Source: Actinomycetota bacterium
GTDB lineage: Bacteria > Cyanobacteriota > Vampirovibrionia > Obscuribacterales > Obscuribacteraceae
NCBI GenBank assembly: GCA_903970355.1
Contig: CAJCIF010000330.1
Span: 1 to 6,303, forward strand
DNA: 6,303 bases
Reading direction: 5' to 3'
Below the pieces are notes generated by a model. The model searched no databases. It was not told the DNA's origin and saw nothing but the letters and a program-made list of their open reading frames with translations. A program made the position numbers and the translations under genes. Below are positions 4,113 through 6,303 of the stretch, one piece after another; the stretch's first letter is position 1, and each line of letters begins with the position of its first letter.

Positions 4113-5648
4113 GTGCTTAGGTTTTTCAAGGAATTCTTTGCGGAGTTTGTAGTGACACCAATCAGAAACTGGGATCTGGCAGTACAGGAAGAGGGTGTCA
4201 GACAGGATATAAGCGGGATGCGATATTGGCCGCGCGACGAATCAGCTTTCACCGAAGAAGGACAAAACTTCATCGAGAGAACGGTTCGTTCTGGAAGGGC
4301 GGCGATCGAACCGCTATTTTCGGCAATCGAAAACAATGGTCCTCGGCCGTTGTTTTTCGATGTGCTCACACAACTGGCAAAGCAGGGCAATTTGGGCAAG
4401 TTGATCGCAGATCGGATCGACATGTGGTCCCAAAATCAAAACGAAGTCCCGGAGCCCATGTTCAATCTTTTGATCGGCATAAGTCTCGCCTCCGAAGATC
4501 TCGCCGACATTCTGGAGCGCATGCTTTTTGGGCATCCGGAAAGATGTGAGCAGATTGCACCTAAACTGGGTGAGTTGACCGAGCCTAATATTGATAGATT
4601 CGATCGAATCGCTAAGCGGTGCGAATCTCCGACACCGTCAGATCGCCCTAGTGCTGCTCAAGTACTGGCTCATGTTCCGTTGACTAAGAAGAGCCAGGAT
4701 CCCCAACGCGCTTTAATCACCGTCATCGCCACAACTGGAAAGGACGAAAAAGTACGCGCCATTTTGTTAGTCAACTGCTCGTTTTTGACGATGCGAGCAA
4801 TGGAAGCGCTCAACGGATTGGATGATAGCCTGCATGTTCGTATTGCTATTGCCCGGAGTATCTTCAATCCCAAATTCAATGCAACGATCACTTTCTTGCC
4901 CTACATTGTTTCGGCCATGGTGGGGGCGAGCGCGGATGCCACTGCCGATGCCACCAAATTTGTGGTCGAAGAATTGGACTTCCGTGCCGTCGATCCGCTT
5001 TTTGAAATCGCTTGCAAGCCGGAGGGGAGAGTGGAAGTAATCGGAATTGCCATAACACTCCTTGCTGCAATTTATGCAAAGTCAAAAGAAATACAGCAAG
5101 AACGCGATTACTATGCAGAAAGGGTAGACGACCGCGTGGCTATTCTCGTCAAAGCTTTTGATCGCGTTCCGACTGAGCATGGTCCGGCTTTGGCTAAACT
5201 GCTTGCAAATACGCAGAATGCCTGGCCGCTTCTTGTTGCCTTGAAATCGTCCGTTGGTGGCAGCGTTTACCTCGGTACAATTTTTGCCGTTGTCTGCCAG
5301 CGCGACCGACCTTTCTTGCAGGAACTTGTCGGTGCAACCCAAATGCCCATGGATGAGTATGTCGCCGCTGCAGCCATGCTCGCCCTTTCACAAGGCGAGT
5401 TGGAAGGCGCCGACAAATGTGCCCAGCAAATCCTGGCGCGCCCCACCGTTTCACCCCGGGTGCGCCTCGCCGCCGTTATACACGTAGCGAAAACAACCAA
5501 TGAAGTTTTGATGGTTCTTGAAGTTCTTAAGGAGGCATTGACCAGTGGAGACTCGCTAATGATCTACATCGCACAATCCTTTGTCCTCTCGAAGTTGCGG
5601 GGGCAATCTGTTTTCGATCATCCGACCACGCTTGCGGAAGTGGCGTGA
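4113..5648 (+). CDS. Hypothetical 511-residue helical protein
   Basis: The GTG start at 4113 has GAGGAA (4102-4107) five bases upstream. The N-terminus (FFKEFFAEFVVTPIRNW) is amphipathic rather than a signal peptide, and I see no certain membrane segment. From about residue 60 onward the protein is almost wholly helical, with successive 30-40-residue helix pairs rich in Ala and Leu, for example AIEPLFSAIEN, LFFDVLTQLAK, LLIGISLASEDLADILERML, AVDPLFEIACKP, VIGIAITLLAAIYA, ALAKLLANTQNAWPLLVALK, YVAAAAMLALSQGE and VRLAAVIHVAKTTNEVLMVL. This resembles an alpha-solenoid of HEAT/ARM type, which would suggest a protein-binding scaffold, but no repeat consensus is strong enough to name. It is apparently monocistronic: a possible operator lies upstream and a terminator just downstream. 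A perfect 14-bp palindrome (GATTCGATCGAATC, 4597-4610) lies within it. Coding status is firm; function is unknown. Confidence 0.88.
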   Translation: MLRFFKEFFAEFVVTPIRNWDLAVQEEGVRQDISGMRYWPRDESAFTEEGQNFIERTVRSGRAAIEPLFSAIENNGPRPLFFDVLTQLAKQGNLGKLIADRIDMWSQNQNEVPEPMFNLLIGISLASEDLADILERMLFGHPERCEQIAPKLGELTEPNIDRFDRIAKRCESPTPSDRPSAAQVLAHVPLTKKSQDPQRALITVIATTGKDEKVRAILLVNCSFLTMRAMEALNGLDDSLHVRIAIARSIFNPKFNATITFLPYIVSAMVGASADATADATKFVVEELDFRAVDPLFEIACKPEGRVEVIGIAITLLAAIYAKSKEIQQERDYYAERVDDRVAILVKAFDRVPTEHGPALAKLLANTQNAWPLLVALKSSVGGSVYLGTIFAVVCQRDRPFLQELVGATQMPMDEYVAAAAMLALSQGELEGADKCAQQILARPTVSPRVRLAAVIHVAKTTNEVLMVLEVLKEALTSGDSLMIYIAQSFVLSKLRGQSVFDHPTTLAEVA

Positions 5649-5660
5649 CACCAGGGGAAA

Positions 5661-5715
5661 CAGTCTTGCTCAGCGATCTAAATACATCGCTGAAACGGAC
5701 TGCTTTTCCTTGTTC
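5661..5715 (+). terminator. Intrinsic terminator of the 511-residue gene
   Basis: CAGTC (5661-5665) pairs with GACTG (5698-5702) and, inside a 4x4 internal loop, TCAGCGAT (5670-5677) pairs perfectly with ATCGCTGA (5686-5693) around an 8-nt loop. A T-rich tail CTTTTCCTTGTTC follows. It begins 13 bp after the stop codon. Confidence 0.65.
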
Positions 5716-5744
5716 TTAAGATACTATATAAATGAGTATAACAA

Positions 5745-5802
5745 CATAAAAAGGAAGCGGACAGGTCCCGCCAGAGATAGAATCCCTGACAGAACCTGTC
5801 GC
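5745..5802 (-). terminator. Intrinsic terminator of the histidine kinase
   Basis: On the minus strand GCGACAGGT (5802-5794) pairs with ACCTGTCCGC (5766-5757) with one bulge. An inner stem CAGGGA/TCTCTG carries loop TTCTA, and the stem is followed by CTTCCTTTTTATG with five T (5752-5748). It lies 10 bp past the stop of the kinase and is back to back with the rightward terminator at 5661-5715, as expected between converging genes. Confidence 0.75.
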
Positions 5803-5812
5803 TCCAAATGCC

Positions 5813-6303
5813 CTACGCGGCAGCGAGTCTTGAGGTATCAACACCGAATCGCTGAAGCAAAGGCAGTATTTGCATTGCCGACGCCGGTTTCGGAAGCACG
5901 CCATCAAGTTCAACACCGAGGGAATCCCGGCCACTGAAACCGATGATGCCCGGGCGATAGCCTTTCCTTTCTGCGATCGCACGCAGTTCCGGAATCAGCG
6001 CTTGGGCGGCGCCGTAAAGGCCGTCAACCAGAATGAGGTCGAAGTGACGCTCTCCTGCCCGATCGCGTGCTTCAGCGCACGTTCCTACACCGACGCAGAG
6101 AATGCCCAGGTCCTCCATGTTCCAACCGAACACCTCTCGGATCATTTCGTCGTCATCGACCAGAAGCACAGCCGGAGCTGAGCTGCTTGAAAGATGACTT
6201 TCATTGACGAAATGTGTGGGTACCGGAGATAGCACCGCTGACAGTGGCAATTCAACCCGGAATTCAGTGCCCACGCCGAGCTGGCTCGAAACCTCAATCC
6301 GCC
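5813..6303 (-). CDS. Hybrid sensor histidine kinase, C-terminal part
   Basis: The gene enters from beyond the right edge, and 162 codons are visible. The first residues (RIEVSSQLGVGTEFRVELPL) are the final G-box and strand of a HATPase_c ATP-binding domain, so the open frame continues past the GTG at 6274, which is not a start. After a ~22-residue Ser/Pro linker comes a full receiver (REC) domain, about fragment residues 43-150: acidic triad DDD (49-51), phospho-acceptor Asp93 in LILVDG, Ser123 in the GFSG switch position and Lys138 in LPKP. All residues needed for phosphorylation are present. The protein therefore autophosphorylates on a histidine upstream of the window and can pass the phosphate to its own receiver, a hybrid kinase of a phosphorelay. 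The stimulus and the output protein are not visible. A terminator follows 10 bp after the stop. Confidence 0.92.
   Translation of the reverse strand, partial: RIEVSSQLGVGTEFRVELPLSAVLSPVPTHFVNESHLSSSSAPAVLLVDDDEMIREVFGWNMEDLGILCVGVGTCAEARDRAGERHFDLILVDGLYGAAQALIPELRAIAERKGYRPGIIGFSGRDSLGVELDGVLPKPASAMQILPLLQRFGVDTSRLAAA

Noticed and set aside
4597..4610. Perfect 14-bp palindrome GATTCGATCGAATC as a regulatory site
   Set aside because: It lies deep inside a coding sequence, where it encodes ordinary residues; chance is the simplest explanation.
5973..5980. GCGATCGC, the HIP1 octamer of many cyanobacteria
   Set aside because: Only one occurrence was noticed in 6.3 kb, inside a coding region. 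It is not enough to argue for a cyanobacterial origin.
6272..6274. GTG as the start of a stand-alone response regulator
   Set aside because: The frame stays open to the window edge and the preceding residues are the end of a HATPase_c domain, so this is the tail of a hybrid kinase.

Overview
The window is bacterial DNA of roughly even base composition. Two of its genes run off the window edges, the DMT transporter on the left and the hybrid histidine kinase on the right. Two complete genes are of unknown function. Non-coding or weakly coding DNA is unusually extensive, about 1.6 kb between 1146 and 2726 and about 0.5 kb between 3575 and 4112. Start sites with good Shine-Dalgarno sequences (GGAG, AGGAGGTG, GAGGAA), GTG starts and intrinsic terminators fit an ordinary bacterium. 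Low coding density, long hairpins and a tandem hairpin-rich repeat would fit a large-genome lineage such as the cyanobacterial/melainabacterial group, but no gene here fixes the taxonomy and this is a guess.

Layout. 1-1145 (+): the C-terminal nine-tenths of an EamA/DMT permease, whose stop overlaps the start of a 112-residue unknown protein in a coupled two-gene operon. 1146-2560: no confidently coding gene. It holds a 56-nt long hairpin (1572-1627), a doubtful 102-codon ORF with a good RBS (1709-2017), a perfect 11-bp hairpin (2115-2142), two tandem copies of a ~108-bp hairpin repeat (2163-2380), and a run of four hairpins ending in a strong intrinsic terminator (2441-2559). The last is the best candidate for an unannotated structured RNA, because the loop of its second hairpin is fully complementary to part of the loop of its terminator hairpin.

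2599-3574 (-): a leftward unit with a possible 64-residue small protein, an ATGA-coupled 218-residue acidic protein of unknown function, and an exceptionally long (~84-nt) terminator hairpin with a six-U tail. It converges on the candidate RNA. 3575-4112: apparently non-coding upstream DNA with a palindrome at 4040-4054. 4113-5648 (+): a 511-residue helical protein of unknown function. 5661-5802: back-to-back terminators for the two converging genes. 5813-6303 (-): the end of a hybrid histidine kinase, with the last strand of the HATPase_c domain followed by a complete receiver domain.

No pathway links the genes. The strongest lead for something undescribed is the structured region 1572-2559, above all the 2441-2559 hairpin array with its predicted loop-loop contact.
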